A stretch of 64,000 nt of DNA from Hyphomicrobiales bacterium (lineage in GTDB: Bacteria; Pseudomonadota; Alphaproteobacteria; Rhizobiales; Beijerinckiaceae), in contig JAIXTM010000001.1 of assembly GCA_027483945.1 (NCBI GenBank), positions 1 through 64,000 of the forward strand, given 5' to 3'. A program made the position numbers and the translations under genes. The notes beneath the pieces were generated by a model, which saw only the letters and a list, made by a program, of their open reading frames with translations, was not told the origin of the DNA and did not search any database. Position 1 is the first letter of the stretch; each line of letters opens with the position of its first letter. Of the stretch, positions 44,697 to 53,343 are shown one piece after another.

Positions 44697-45677
44697 ATGA
44701 CCGCCTTCATCCTGCGGCGCCTGCTGCAATCGCTGGGCGTCCTGATCGCCGTGGCGTTGATCGCCTTCCTGATGTTCCGGTTCGTCGGCGATCCGGTGAA
44801 CCAGATGGTGGGCATCGACACGCCGCAGGCCGAGGTCGAAAGGCTGCGGCAGGAACTGGGGCTCAACGACCCGGTCCTCGTCCAGATCGCGCGCTTCATC
44901 GCCAACGCGGCGCGGTTCGAATTCGGCATCTCCTACCAGTTCCGCCTGCCCGTGACGCAGCTCCTCGCCGAGCGCGCGCCCGCGACGCTGGAACTGGCGC
45001 TGGTCTCCGCGATCTTCTCGCTGGCGGTCGGCATCCCCATGGGCGTCTACACGGCCCTGCGCCGCGACAGCGCGCTCGCCAAGGCCTTCCAGGCGGTCTC
45101 GCTCGTCGGGGTCAGCCTGCCGACCTTCCTCATCGGCATCCTGCTGATCTACCTGTTCTCGGTGACGCTCGGCTGGCTGCCCTCCTTCGGTCGCGGCCAG
45201 GTGGTGAAGCTCGGCAATGGCTGGTCGACGGGCCTGCTCACCACGTCCGGCCTCAAGGCCCTCATCCTGCCCGCCATCACGCTCGGCCTGTTCCAGATGA
45301 CGCTGATCATGCGCCTCGTGCGGGCGGAGATGCTGGAGGTGCTGCGCACCGACTACATCAAGTTCGCGCGGGCACGCGGCCTGAAGACCCGCGCCATCCA
45401 TTTCGGCCATGCGCTGAAGAACACGCTCGTTCCGGTCATCACCATTGCCGGCCTGCAGCTCGGCTCCATCATCGCCTTCGCCATCATCACAGAGACGGTG
45501 TTCCAGTGGCCGGGCATGGGGCTCCTGTTCCTGAAGGCGGTGCAGAGCGTCGATATCCCGATCATGGCGGCCTACCTGATGATGATCGGGTTCCTGTTCG
45601 TGGTCATCAACCTCATCGTGGACCTGCTCTACGCGCTGGTCGACCCGCGCCTGCGGGCCACGATCGGATCGGCTTGA
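44697..45677 (+). CDS. ABC transporter permease, DppB type (set 1)
   Basis: Inner-membrane permease of 326 residues with six helices and the DppB-type start FILRRLLQSLGVLIAVALIA. The ATPase-contact loop is EMLEVLRTDYIKFARARGL (about 222-240). The C-terminal ETVFQWPGMGLLFLKAVQSVDIP block is characteristic. It pairs with the DppC-type permease that starts 8 bases after its stop. Confidence 0.94.
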   Translation: MTAFILRRLLQSLGVLIAVALIAFLMFRFVGDPVNQMVGIDTPQAEVERLRQELGLNDPVLVQIARFIANAARFEFGISYQFRLPVTQLLAERAPATLELALVSAIFSLAVGIPMGVYTALRRDSALAKAFQAVSLVGVSLPTFLIGILLIYLFSVTLGWLPSFGRGQVVKLGNGWSTGLLTTSGLKALILPAITLGLFQMTLIMRLVRAEMLEVLRTDYIKFARARGLKTRAIHFGHALKNTLVPVITIAGLQLGSIIAFAIITETVFQWPGMGLLFLKAVQSVDIPIMAAYLMMIGFLFVVINLIVDLLYALVDPRLRATIGSA

Positions 45678-45685
45678 GGGCGGCC

Positions 45686-46642
45686 ATGAGCAGCACGACA
45701 GCCCCCGCCGCGACATCCGCATCCGCCCGCAAGGGCCGCATCGCCCGGATCCTGGACAGCGACATCTATGCGAGCTTCCGTTCGTCCAAGGTGACGATGC
45801 TCGCCGCCTTCGTGGTCGTCGTCATGATGCTGGCGGCGCTGCTGGCGCCGGTCCTCGCCACGATGAACCCGTTCGATCCGGCGCAGGTCTTCCTGATGAA
45901 TGCGAGCCTGCCGCCGTCCTGGCTGCCCAACGGCGATCCGCAATTCGTCATCGGCACCGACGACCAGGGCCGCGACCTTTATTCGGCGATCCTCTACGGC
46001 CTGCGCGTCTCGCTGGCGGTCGGCTTTGCCGGCGTCGCGCTCGCCGCCACGCTGGGAATCGGCCTCGGCCTCATCGCCGGTTATTTCGGCGGCCGGGTCG
46101 ACGCGATCATCATGCGGGTCGCGGATATCCAGCTCACCTTCCCCGCGATCCTGATCGCGCTGCTGGTCGACGGCGTCGTCCACGCGCTGCTCAAGGGCAC
46201 GAACCGGGAGGGCACGGCGTTCTGGGTGCTCGCGCTCTCCATCGGCCTGTCCTTCTGGGTCCAATATGCCCGCACGATCCGGGGATCGACGCTGGTGGAG
46301 CGCAACAAGGACTACGTGCAGGCCGCCCGTCTCGTCGGCCTGCCTGCGCCGGTCATCATGGTGCGGCACGTCCTTCCCAACGTGATCGGGCCGGTGCTGG
46401 TGATCCTCACCATCAATCTGGGCCTTGCGATCATCACCGAGGCGACCCTGTCCTTCCTCGGCGTCGGCCTGCCGCCCACCCAGCCCTCGCTCGGAACGCT
46501 CATCAATATCGGCAACCAGTACCTGTTCTCCGGCGACTGGTGGATCGTCGCCTTCCCCGGAGCCACGCTCGCCGTGCTGGTTCTGGCGGTCAATCTCCTG
46601 GGCGACTGGCTACGCGACGCACTCAACCCCAAGCTGCGCTGA
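45686..46642 (+). CDS. ABC transporter permease, DppC type (set 1)
   Basis: 318-residue DppC-type permease. A polar N-terminal tail (1-30) leads to the first helix (VTMLAAFVVVVMMLAALLAP), then GTDDQGRDLYSAILYGLRVS, typical of the family, and the contact loop ERNKDYVQAARLVGLPAPVIMVRHVLPNV. It ends GDWLRDALNPKLR, identical to the end of the set-2 protein. The ATG at 45686 is chosen from the short gap to the upstream stop; a longer frame has no support. Confidence 0.94.
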   Translation: MSSTTAPAATSASARKGRIARILDSDIYASFRSSKVTMLAAFVVVVMMLAALLAPVLATMNPFDPAQVFLMNASLPPSWLPNGDPQFVIGTDDQGRDLYSAILYGLRVSLAVGFAGVALAATLGIGLGLIAGYFGGRVDAIIMRVADIQLTFPAILIALLVDGVVHALLKGTNREGTAFWVLALSIGLSFWVQYARTIRGSTLVERNKDYVQAARLVGLPAPVIMVRHVLPNVIGPVLVILTINLGLAIITEATLSFLGVGLPPTQPSLGTLINIGNQYLFSGDWWIVAFPGATLAVLVLAVNLLGDWLRDALNPKLR

Positions 46643-46717
46643 CAGACCGGCACAGCATGGCTTAGACTTCTACTCCAAGGCGGCAAGACCGCCGTAACGA
46701 CAAGAGGGGAAGGACTT

Positions 46718-48328
46718 ATGAAACAGATGGACAAGACCCGCCTGCCCGCGCTCTTCGCCGCCACGCTGCTGGCGACGACGGCGCTCGTCACCTGGTCGGC
46801 CGAGGCGAAGACGCTCCGCTGGGCGCGCTCGCAGGACGCCACCACGCTCGACCCGCATTCGGGCAATACCGGCCCGAACCACGTGCTCGGCCACAACATC
46901 TACGAGCCGCTCGTCATCCGCGGCTTCGACGGGAAGCTCGTCGGCGCGCTGGCGACGTCCTGGCGCGTGCTGCCGGACAACCCGTCCGTTTGGGAATTCA
47001 AGCTGCGCCCAAACGTGAAGTTCCATAACGGCAACGCCTTCACCGCGGATGACGTCGTCTTCTCGATCAAGCGCGCGCTGATGCCCGCCGCCGACATGAA
47101 GTCGCTGCTGGTCTCGGTGGAGGACGTGACCAAGGTCGACGACCTCACCGTGCAGTTCAAGACGAAAGGCCCGAACCCGCTGCTCGTCAACAACCTGACC
47201 AACCTGTTCATCATGGACAAGGAATGGTCCGAGGCGAACAACGCCGCGACGCCGCAGAACCTCAAGGAGAAGACCGAGAACGGCGCGACCCGCAATGCCA
47301 ACGGCACCGGTCCGTTCACGCTCGTCTCGCGCGAGCCGGACGTGCGGACCGTGGTCAAGAAGAACGACGCCTATTGGGGCAATGCCGAGTACAATCACGG
47401 CATTACCGAGATCGTCTATCGTCCGATTCCCGAGGCGGCCACCCGCGTCGCGGCGCTTCTGTCCGGCGAGATCGACTATCTGCAGGACGTGCCGGTGCAG
47501 GACATCGCGCGCCTCCAGACGGCCCAGGGCATCAAGGTCGAGGCCGGCCCGGAAAACCGGCCGATCTTCCTCGGCTTCAATATCGGCCTGCCGGAGCTCC
47601 GCTCGTCGGACGTGAAGGGCAAGAACCCGCTCGCCGACGTGCGTGTCCGCCAGGCCATCAACACCGCGATCAACCGCGACGCCATCCAGCGCGTGACGAT
47701 GCGCGGCCAGTCCGAGCCGGTCGGCATGGTCTGGAGCCGCTTCATCAACGGTTACGACAAGGCTATGGACACCTGGCCGAAATACGACGTCGCCGCCGCC
47801 AAGAAGCTGCTCGCCGATGCCGGCTATCCCAACGGCTTCTCGATCACGCTGCACACCACCAACGACCGCTACGTCAACGACGAGGGCATCGCCCAGTCGG
47901 TCGTCGCGATGCTCGGCCAGATCGGCGTCAAGGTGACCCTCGTCGCCCATTCGCTGCGCGTGCACTTCCCGGGCATCCAGCGCGGCGAGTACGACTTCTA
48001 CCTGCTGGGCTGGGGCATCCCGACCTTCGACAGCCACTACATCTTCAACGACCTGTACCGCACGAAGACGCCGTCGGCGGGCACCTGGAACGGGACCGGC
48101 CTGTCGAATGCCGAGCTCGACGCCAAGATCGACAGCCTGAACTCGGAGGTCGATACCGCCAAGCGCAACGCGACGATCGTCGACATCTGGAAGTGGATCA
48201 AGGAGAACGACGTCTACGCGCCGATCCACGTCCAGTTCATCGCCGGCGCCATGCGTTCGGAATGGACCATCCCGACGGACGTCGAGAACACGCCCAAGAT
48301 GAAGTTCCTCGGCGCCAGCCGTTCCTGA
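46718..48328 (+). CDS. ABC transporter substrate-binding protein, peptide/opine type (set 2)
   Basis: Second periplasmic family-5 receptor, 536 residues, with signal peptide (KQMDKTRLPALFAATLLATT, cleavage after SAEA) and start of mature part KTLRWARSQDATTLDPHSGN. The signature VRQAINTAINRDAIQRVTMRG is at about 308-328. It is clearly related to the set-1 receptor (for example GYPNGF, NDRYVND, GIKV/GVKV blocks) yet quite divergent, so its ligand may differ. GAGGGGAAGGACTT precedes the ATG. Confidence 0.93.
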   Translation: MKQMDKTRLPALFAATLLATTALVTWSAEAKTLRWARSQDATTLDPHSGNTGPNHVLGHNIYEPLVIRGFDGKLVGALATSWRVLPDNPSVWEFKLRPNVKFHNGNAFTADDVVFSIKRALMPAADMKSLLVSVEDVTKVDDLTVQFKTKGPNPLLVNNLTNLFIMDKEWSEANNAATPQNLKEKTENGATRNANGTGPFTLVSREPDVRTVVKKNDAYWGNAEYNHGITEIVYRPIPEAATRVAALLSGEIDYLQDVPVQDIARLQTAQGIKVEAGPENRPIFLGFNIGLPELRSSDVKGKNPLADVRVRQAINTAINRDAIQRVTMRGQSEPVGMVWSRFINGYDKAMDTWPKYDVAAAKKLLADAGYPNGFSITLHTTNDRYVNDEGIAQSVVAMLGQIGVKVTLVAHSLRVHFPGIQRGEYDFYLLGWGIPTFDSHYIFNDLYRTKTPSAGTWNGTGLSNAELDAKIDSLNSEVDTAKRNATIVDIWKWIKENDVYAPIHVQFIAGAMRSEWTIPTDVENTPKMKFLGASRS

Positions 48329-48399
48329 CGGAGGGACTTTAGCGCGCGGCCGGGCCGACAGGCGCGGCCGCCGCATCCCCCGCCGATGTCCGTGAGGTC

Positions 48400-49383
48400 A
48401 TGGTCGCTTATCTCATCCGAAGCGTTGTGCAGGCGGCCCTGGTCATGCTGGCCGTCGCCTTCATTGCGTTTTCCATGTTCCGCTATGTCGGCGATCCGAT
48501 CGCGTCGATCGTCGGTCAGGACGCCACGATCAGGGACCGCCAGGAGCTGGCCGAGTCGCTTGGACTGAACGATCCGTTTCCGGTGCAGTTCGGCCGCTTC
48601 CTCGCCAATGCGCTGCAGGGCGATCTCGGCATTTCCTACCGGCAGGGGCGCCCGGTGGTCGACCTGCTGGTCGAACGCCTGCCGGCGACGATCGAACTCG
48701 CCCTCCTGTCCGCACTCTTCGCCTTCCTGATCGGACTCGCGCTCGGCGTCTACGCGGCGCTGAACCGGCACGGCGTCTTCGCCAACATCGTCATGGCGCT
48801 TTCCCTCATAGGGGTGAGCCTGCCGACCTTCCTGATCGGCGTCGGACTGATCTTCCTGTTCGCCGTGCAATTGCGCTGGCTGCCCTCCTTCGGGCGCGGC
48901 GAAACGGTGGCCTTCGGCTGGTGGACGACGGGCCTCCTGACCGAGAGTGGTCTGAAGTCCCTGATCATGCCGGTCGTCACGCTGGGCTTCTACCAGCTCA
49001 CCCTCATCATGCGGCTCGTCCGCGCCGAGATGCTCGAAGTGCTGCGGACCGACTACGTCAAGTTCGCGCGCGCCCGCGGCCTTTCCGAACGCGCCATCAA
49101 CTTCAGGCATGCCCTGCGCAACACGATGGTGCCGGTCGTCACCATCGCCGGCCTCCAGCTGGGGTCCGTCATCGCCTTCGCCATCGTGACCGAGACGGTG
49201 TTCAACTGGCCCGGCCTCGGAGCCCTGTTCGTGAAGTCTGTCGAGGTCGTCGATATCCCCGTCATGGCCGCGTATCTGATGTTCGTCGGCCTCGTCTTCG
49301 TGGTCGTCAACCTCGTCGTCGACCTGACCTATTTCGTGCTCGATCCGCGGCTGCGCGGCACGGGCGCGGTGCCGGCCCGGTGA
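48400..49383 (+). CDS. ABC transporter permease, DppB type (set 2)
   Basis: 327-residue DppB-type permease with six helices, contact loop EMLEVLRTDYVKFARARGL and C-terminal ETVFNWPGLGALFVKSVEVVDIP. It is close in sequence to the set-1 permease, consistent with an old tandem duplication of the receptor-permease-permease module. GTGAGGTC lies just before the ATG at 48400. Confidence 0.94.
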   Translation: MVAYLIRSVVQAALVMLAVAFIAFSMFRYVGDPIASIVGQDATIRDRQELAESLGLNDPFPVQFGRFLANALQGDLGISYRQGRPVVDLLVERLPATIELALLSALFAFLIGLALGVYAALNRHGVFANIVMALSLIGVSLPTFLIGVGLIFLFAVQLRWLPSFGRGETVAFGWWTTGLLTESGLKSLIMPVVTLGFYQLTLIMRLVRAEMLEVLRTDYVKFARARGLSERAINFRHALRNTMVPVVTIAGLQLGSVIAFAIVTETVFNWPGLGALFVKSVEVVDIPVMAAYLMFVGLVFVVVNLVVDLTYFVLDPRLRGTGAVPAR

Positions 49384-49393
49384 GGAGGACAGC

Positions 49394-50350
49394 ATGAGCG
49401 ATCCCGCCTCAAAGCCGCAAGCTTCCGCCGCACCGATGGGCGCCATCGGCCGGGCCCTCGATGCGGATCTGTGGTTCTGGTTCCGGTCGTCGCCGGTGGC
49501 GATCGTCTCGGCTTTCGTCGCCGTGACGCTGATCGCCGCGGCGCTGCTTGCCGACGTGCTGGCGCCGCAGAACGCGTTCGATGCCGCCCAGCTCAATCTC
49601 CTCGATGGCTTCACGCCCCCGATGGAGCGGGGCATGGGCTCGCAAATGCTGTTCCTGATGGGCTCGGATGATCAGGGGCGGGACATCTTCTCCGCGCTGT
49701 TCTACGGCACGCGCCTTTCGCTGCTCGTCGGGCTCGCGTCGGTCCTGTTCTCGCTGACCATGGGCATCTCGCTGGGGCTGCTCGCCGGCTATGTCGGCGG
49801 GCGCACGGAGATGTTCATCATGCGCGTCGCCGACATCCAGCTGTCGTTCCCGGCGATCCTAATCGCGCTGCTGATCTTCGGCGTGGCGCGCAGCCTCATT
49901 CCGCCACAGCAATACGAGACTGCCGCGGTCGTTGTCATCATTGTCGCCATCGGCCTGTCCAACTGGGCGCAATATGCCCGGACCGTCCGTGCGTCCACGC
50001 TGGTGGAGCGCAACAAGGAGTATGTGCAGGCGGCGCGGCTGATGGGCATATCCGGCCTTGCGATCATGGCGCGCCACGTGCTGCCCAACGTGACGGGGCC
50101 GGTGCTCGTCATCGCCACGATCAATCTGGCCCTCGCCATCATCGAGGAGGCGACGCTGTCCTTCCTCGGCGTCGGCCTGCCGGTGACGCAGCCCTCGCTA
50201 GGAACCCTGATCCGATCCGGCCAGAAGTTCCTGCTCTCGGGCGAATGGTGGATCCTGTTCTTTCCGGCCCTCGTGCTCGTTCTGCTCGCGCTCGCCATCA
50301 ATCTGCTCGGCGACTGGCTGCGCGACGCGCTGAACCCGAAATTGCGATGA
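49394..50350 (+). CDS. ABC transporter permease, DppC type (set 2)
   Basis: 318-residue DppC-type permease with GSDDQGRDIFSALFYGTRLS, contact loop ERNKEYVQAARLMGISGLAIMARHVLPNV and ending GDWLRDALNPKLR. It has the same length as the set-1 partner. It starts 10 bases after the set-2 DppB-type stop, with GAGGAGGACAGC directly upstream of the ATG. Confidence 0.94.
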   Translation: MSDPASKPQASAAPMGAIGRALDADLWFWFRSSPVAIVSAFVAVTLIAAALLADVLAPQNAFDAAQLNLLDGFTPPMERGMGSQMLFLMGSDDQGRDIFSALFYGTRLSLLVGLASVLFSLTMGISLGLLAGYVGGRTEMFIMRVADIQLSFPAILIALLIFGVARSLIPPQQYETAAVVVIIVAIGLSNWAQYARTVRASTLVERNKEYVQAARLMGISGLAIMARHVLPNVTGPVLVIATINLALAIIEEATLSFLGVGLPVTQPSLGTLIRSGQKFLLSGEWWILFFPALVLVLLALAINLLGDWLRDALNPKLR

Positions 50351-50360
50351 TGGAGACGTG

Positions 50361-51362
50361 ATGACCGAGCCCGTTCTTTCCGTCCGCGATCTGCGCGTCG
50401 AGTTCGTGACGCGCCGCGGCACCCTCAAGGCGATCGACGGCGTGTCGTTCGACATCGCCCGCGGCGAGGTCCTCGGCGTGGTCGGCGAGTCCGGTGCCGG
50501 CAAGTCCGTGACCGGCTCGGCGGTGATCGGCCTCATCGAGCCGCCCGGCCGCATCGCCGGCGGGCAGATCCTTCTCTCCGGCGAGCGCATCGACAACCTG
50601 CCGGCGGAAACGATGCGGCGCGTTCGGGGCAAGCGGATCGGGATGATCTTCCAGGACCCGCTGACGAGCCTCAACCCGCTCTACACGGTGGCGGAACAGC
50701 TCATCGAGACGATCCGCACCCACACGGACCTGACGCCGAAACAGGCGCGGGCCCGGGCGATCGACCTCCTTGCGGAGGTCGGCATCCCGGCGCCGGAGCG
50801 GCGGATCGATTCCTATCCGCACGAGTTCTCCGGCGGCATGCGCCAGCGCGTCGTCATCGCGCTCGCGCTCTGCGCCGGCCCCGAACTCATCATCGCCGAC
50901 GAGCCGACGACCGCGCTCGACGTCTCGGTCCAGGCGCAGATCATCACGCTCCTGAAGAAGCTCTGCCGCGACCACGGCACCGCCGTCATGCTGGTGACCC
51001 ACGACATGGGCGTGATCGCCGAGACCGCCGACCGGGTGGCGGTCATGTATGCGGGGCGCATCGCCGAGATCGGCCCCGTGCGCGAGGTCGTCTCGCGGGC
51101 CCTGCATCCCTATGCGTCGGGCCTCATGGGCGCTATCCCGACGCTGGACCAGGATATCGGCCGGCTCGTGCAGATCCCCGGCTCGATGCCGCGCCTGACT
51201 GCCATCCCGCCAGGCTGCGCCTTCAACCCGCGCTGCCCGAAAGTGTTCGACCGCTGCCGCGTCGACCGGCCCGAGCCCATCGAGCATCGGCCAGCGCACC
51301 GGGTCGCCTGCCATCTTTATGACCCGGCCGAGCGGCCCGCCGTACTGGAGGCCCTGTCGTGA
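50361..51362 (+). CDS. ABC transporter ATP-binding protein, DppD type
   Basis: 333-residue ATPase of the oligopeptide/dipeptide group. Walker A is GESGAGKS (about 43-50), signature FSGGMRQRV, Walker B LIIADEPTTALDVS, and the C-terminal oligo/dipeptide extension has CAFNPRCPKVFDRC, a Cys motif seen in DppD/DppF. The ATG at 50361 is chosen over the GTG just before it; GGAGACGTG precedes it. With one DppF partner it must energise both permease sets. Confidence 0.95.
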   Translation: MTEPVLSVRDLRVEFVTRRGTLKAIDGVSFDIARGEVLGVVGESGAGKSVTGSAVIGLIEPPGRIAGGQILLSGERIDNLPAETMRRVRGKRIGMIFQDPLTSLNPLYTVAEQLIETIRTHTDLTPKQARARAIDLLAEVGIPAPERRIDSYPHEFSGGMRQRVVIALALCAGPELIIADEPTTALDVSVQAQIITLLKKLCRDHGTAVMLVTHDMGVIAETADRVAVMYAGRIAEIGPVREVVSRALHPYASGLMGAIPTLDQDIGRLVQIPGSMPRLTAIPPGCAFNPRCPKVFDRCRVDRPEPIEHRPAHRVACHLYDPAERPAVLEALS

Positions 51363-52345
51363 GCGATTTCGTCGAGGTTCAGAACCTGCGCCGTCTGTTC
51401 GACGTCTCCAAGCCGTTGATCACGCGCATGATCGACCGGGTGCCCAAGCAATACCTGAAAGCCGTGGACGGCGTGTCCTTCGCCATCCGCAAGGGTGAGA
51501 CCTTCGCGCTGGTCGGCGAATCCGGCTCGGGCAAGTCCACCGTGGCGCGCATGGTCGTCGGCCTCCTGCCCGCGAGCGACGGCACGATCACGATCGATAC
51601 GGTGTCGATGCGCGACAAGGCGGATGCGACCGCGCGGCAGAAGCTGCGCAAGCGCATCCAGATGATCTTCCAGGACCCCTATGCCAGCCTCAATCCGCGC
51701 TGGCGGGTGGAGCGGATCGTCGCCGAGCCGATCCGGGCCTTCGGGCTGATCCAGGGCGACGAGGCGATCCGCCGACGGGTCGGCGAGTTGCTCAGCCTGG
51801 TCGGCCTTCATCCCGACGACGGGCGCAAGTTTCCGCACGAATTCTCGGGCGGGCAGCGCCAGCGCATCGCCATCGCCCGGGCCCTCGCCTCCAATGCCGA
51901 GTTCCTGGTCTGCGACGAGCCGACCTCCGCTCTCGACGTCTCGGTGCAGGCACAGATCCTCAACCTGATGAAGGAGCTGCAGGAGAGCTTCGGGCTCACA
52001 TATCTCTTCATCAGCCACAACCTGGCGGTCGTGCGCTACATGGCCACCCGCATCGGCGTCATGTATCTGGGCCGCATCGTGGAGATCGCGCCGGCGCGCG
52101 AACTCTTCGCCCGGCCGCGCCATCCCTATACGCGGATGTTGCTCGACGCGGTGCCGGACCTGCACATGAGCGGGCGCACGCGCACGCCGGTCGGCGGGGA
52201 GATCCCCAACCCGATCAACCCGCCCCCGGGCTGCACCTTCCACCCGCGCTGCCCGCTCGCCAACGAACGGTGCCGCCGGGAGGCGCCCGCCTTCATCGAC
52301 GGCGTCGCCTGCCACGCGGTGGAGGAAGGGCGCGCCGCCGCCTGA
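51359..52345 (+). CDS. ABC transporter ATP-binding protein, DppF type
   Basis: 328-residue ATPase, partner of the DppD-type protein. Walker A GESGSGKST, signature FSGGQRQRIAIARA, Walker B LVCDEPTSALDVS and C-terminal CTFHPRCPLANERC. The GTG start at 51359 overlaps the preceding TGA as GTGA. It is the last gene of the eight-gene unit, which has no second ATPase pair. Confidence 0.95.
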   Translation: MSDFVEVQNLRRLFDVSKPLITRMIDRVPKQYLKAVDGVSFAIRKGETFALVGESGSGKSTVARMVVGLLPASDGTITIDTVSMRDKADATARQKLRKRIQMIFQDPYASLNPRWRVERIVAEPIRAFGLIQGDEAIRRRVGELLSLVGLHPDDGRKFPHEFSGGQRQRIAIARALASNAEFLVCDEPTSALDVSVQAQILNLMKELQESFGLTYLFISHNLAVVRYMATRIGVMYLGRIVEIAPARELFARPRHPYTRMLLDAVPDLHMSGRTRTPVGGEIPNPINPPPGCTFHPRCPLANERCRREAPAFIDGVACHAVEEGRAAA

Positions 52346-52363
52346 GGCGGCGGGCCCGGCGCG

Positions 52364-53152
52364 TCAACCCTGCTTGGTCGGGGCGGCGATGCCCGGCGCG
52401 TCGGTGAGCCCCGCCAGGACCTCGGCCACGTGGCGCACCTCGATGGCCTTGCCCTGGCGGGTGAGCTTACCGGCCATGTTCATGAGGCAGCCGAGATCGC
52501 CGGCGAGCAGCACGTCGGGTTCCGCCTCGGCGATGTTCCTGGCCTTCTGCGTGACGATGGCGTCCGAGAGTTCGCCGTACTTCACCGAGAAGGTGCCGCC
52601 GAAGCCGCAGCACACGTCCGGGTCCGCCATCTCGACCAGGTTCAGGCCTTCCACGGTCTGAAGCAGCTTGCGCGGCTGGGCCTTGATGCCGAGCTCGCGC
52701 AGGCCCGAGCAGCTGTCGTGATAGGTGACCTTGCGCGGGAATGCGGCGGTGACGCGCTCCACCTTCATGACATCGACCAGGAAGCTGACGAGCTCGTGGA
52801 CCTTGGCGGCGAAGGCATTCGCCCGTCCCGCCATGTTCGGGTCCCCGGCGAAGAGCTCGGGATAGTGCTTGGCGACCATGCCGCCGCAGGAGCCGGAGGG
52901 AACGACCACGTAATCGTAGGGCTCGAAGGCGGCGATGACCTGCTCGGCGAGGGCGCGGGCGGTGGCGCGGTCACCGGAATTGAAGGCAGGCTGACCGCAG
53001 CAGGTCTGGACCGGCACGGCGACGTCGCATCCCGCATCCTCCAGGAGCTGCGCCGCGGCGAAGCCGACCGAAGGGCGCATCAGATCGACAAGACAGGTCG
53101 CCAGCAGCGCGACGCGGGGCCGGTGGGCGGAAGCGGCGACAATACCTGACAC
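52364..53152 (-). CDS. Fe-S oxidoreductase subunit, LutA/GlcF-C-terminal type (CCG domain protein)
   Basis: 262-residue protein with two CCG domains, as in LutA of the L-lactate oxidation complex and the C-terminal half of GlcF. Cysteine blocks are VALLATCLVD, PVQTCCGQPAFNSG, SGSCGGM (first half) and HDSCSGLRELG, DVCCGFGGTFSVKY, DLGCLMNM (second half). The family binds Fe-S clusters or takes part in disulfide electron transfer. A GTG start at 53152 has GGGAGGA eight bases upstream; the reading frame stays open further up but without a good site. It is divergent from glcD with 191 bases between. No LutB/LutC genes are visible next to it. Confidence 0.88.
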   Translation of the reverse strand: MSGIVAASAHRPRVALLATCLVDLMRPSVGFAAAQLLEDAGCDVAVPVQTCCGQPAFNSGDRATARALAEQVIAAFEPYDYVVVPSGSCGGMVAKHYPELFAGDPNMAGRANAFAAKVHELVSFLVDVMKVERVTAAFPRKVTYHDSCSGLRELGIKAQPRKLLQTVEGLNLVEMADPDVCCGFGGTFSVKYGELSDAIVTQKARNIAEAEPDVLLAGDLGCLMNMAGKLTRQGKAIEVRHVAEVLAGLTDAPGIAAPTKQG

Positions 53153-53343
53153 GGAACGGTCCTCCCAGGATGCGCGACGATTGCCGAAGCGGGCGGCGCT
53201 GGCAAGCGCGCCATCTGTCCGATCCCGCTGCGGCATCGGCGCGCCTGCCCCGCGCCGATCGGCCTATGGCAGTGCGGGCGCGATTGCGCCTAATCTGCGG
53301 GGCGAAACGGCCCCGGACGGAGAGGGCCGGCAGGAGGAGCTCC

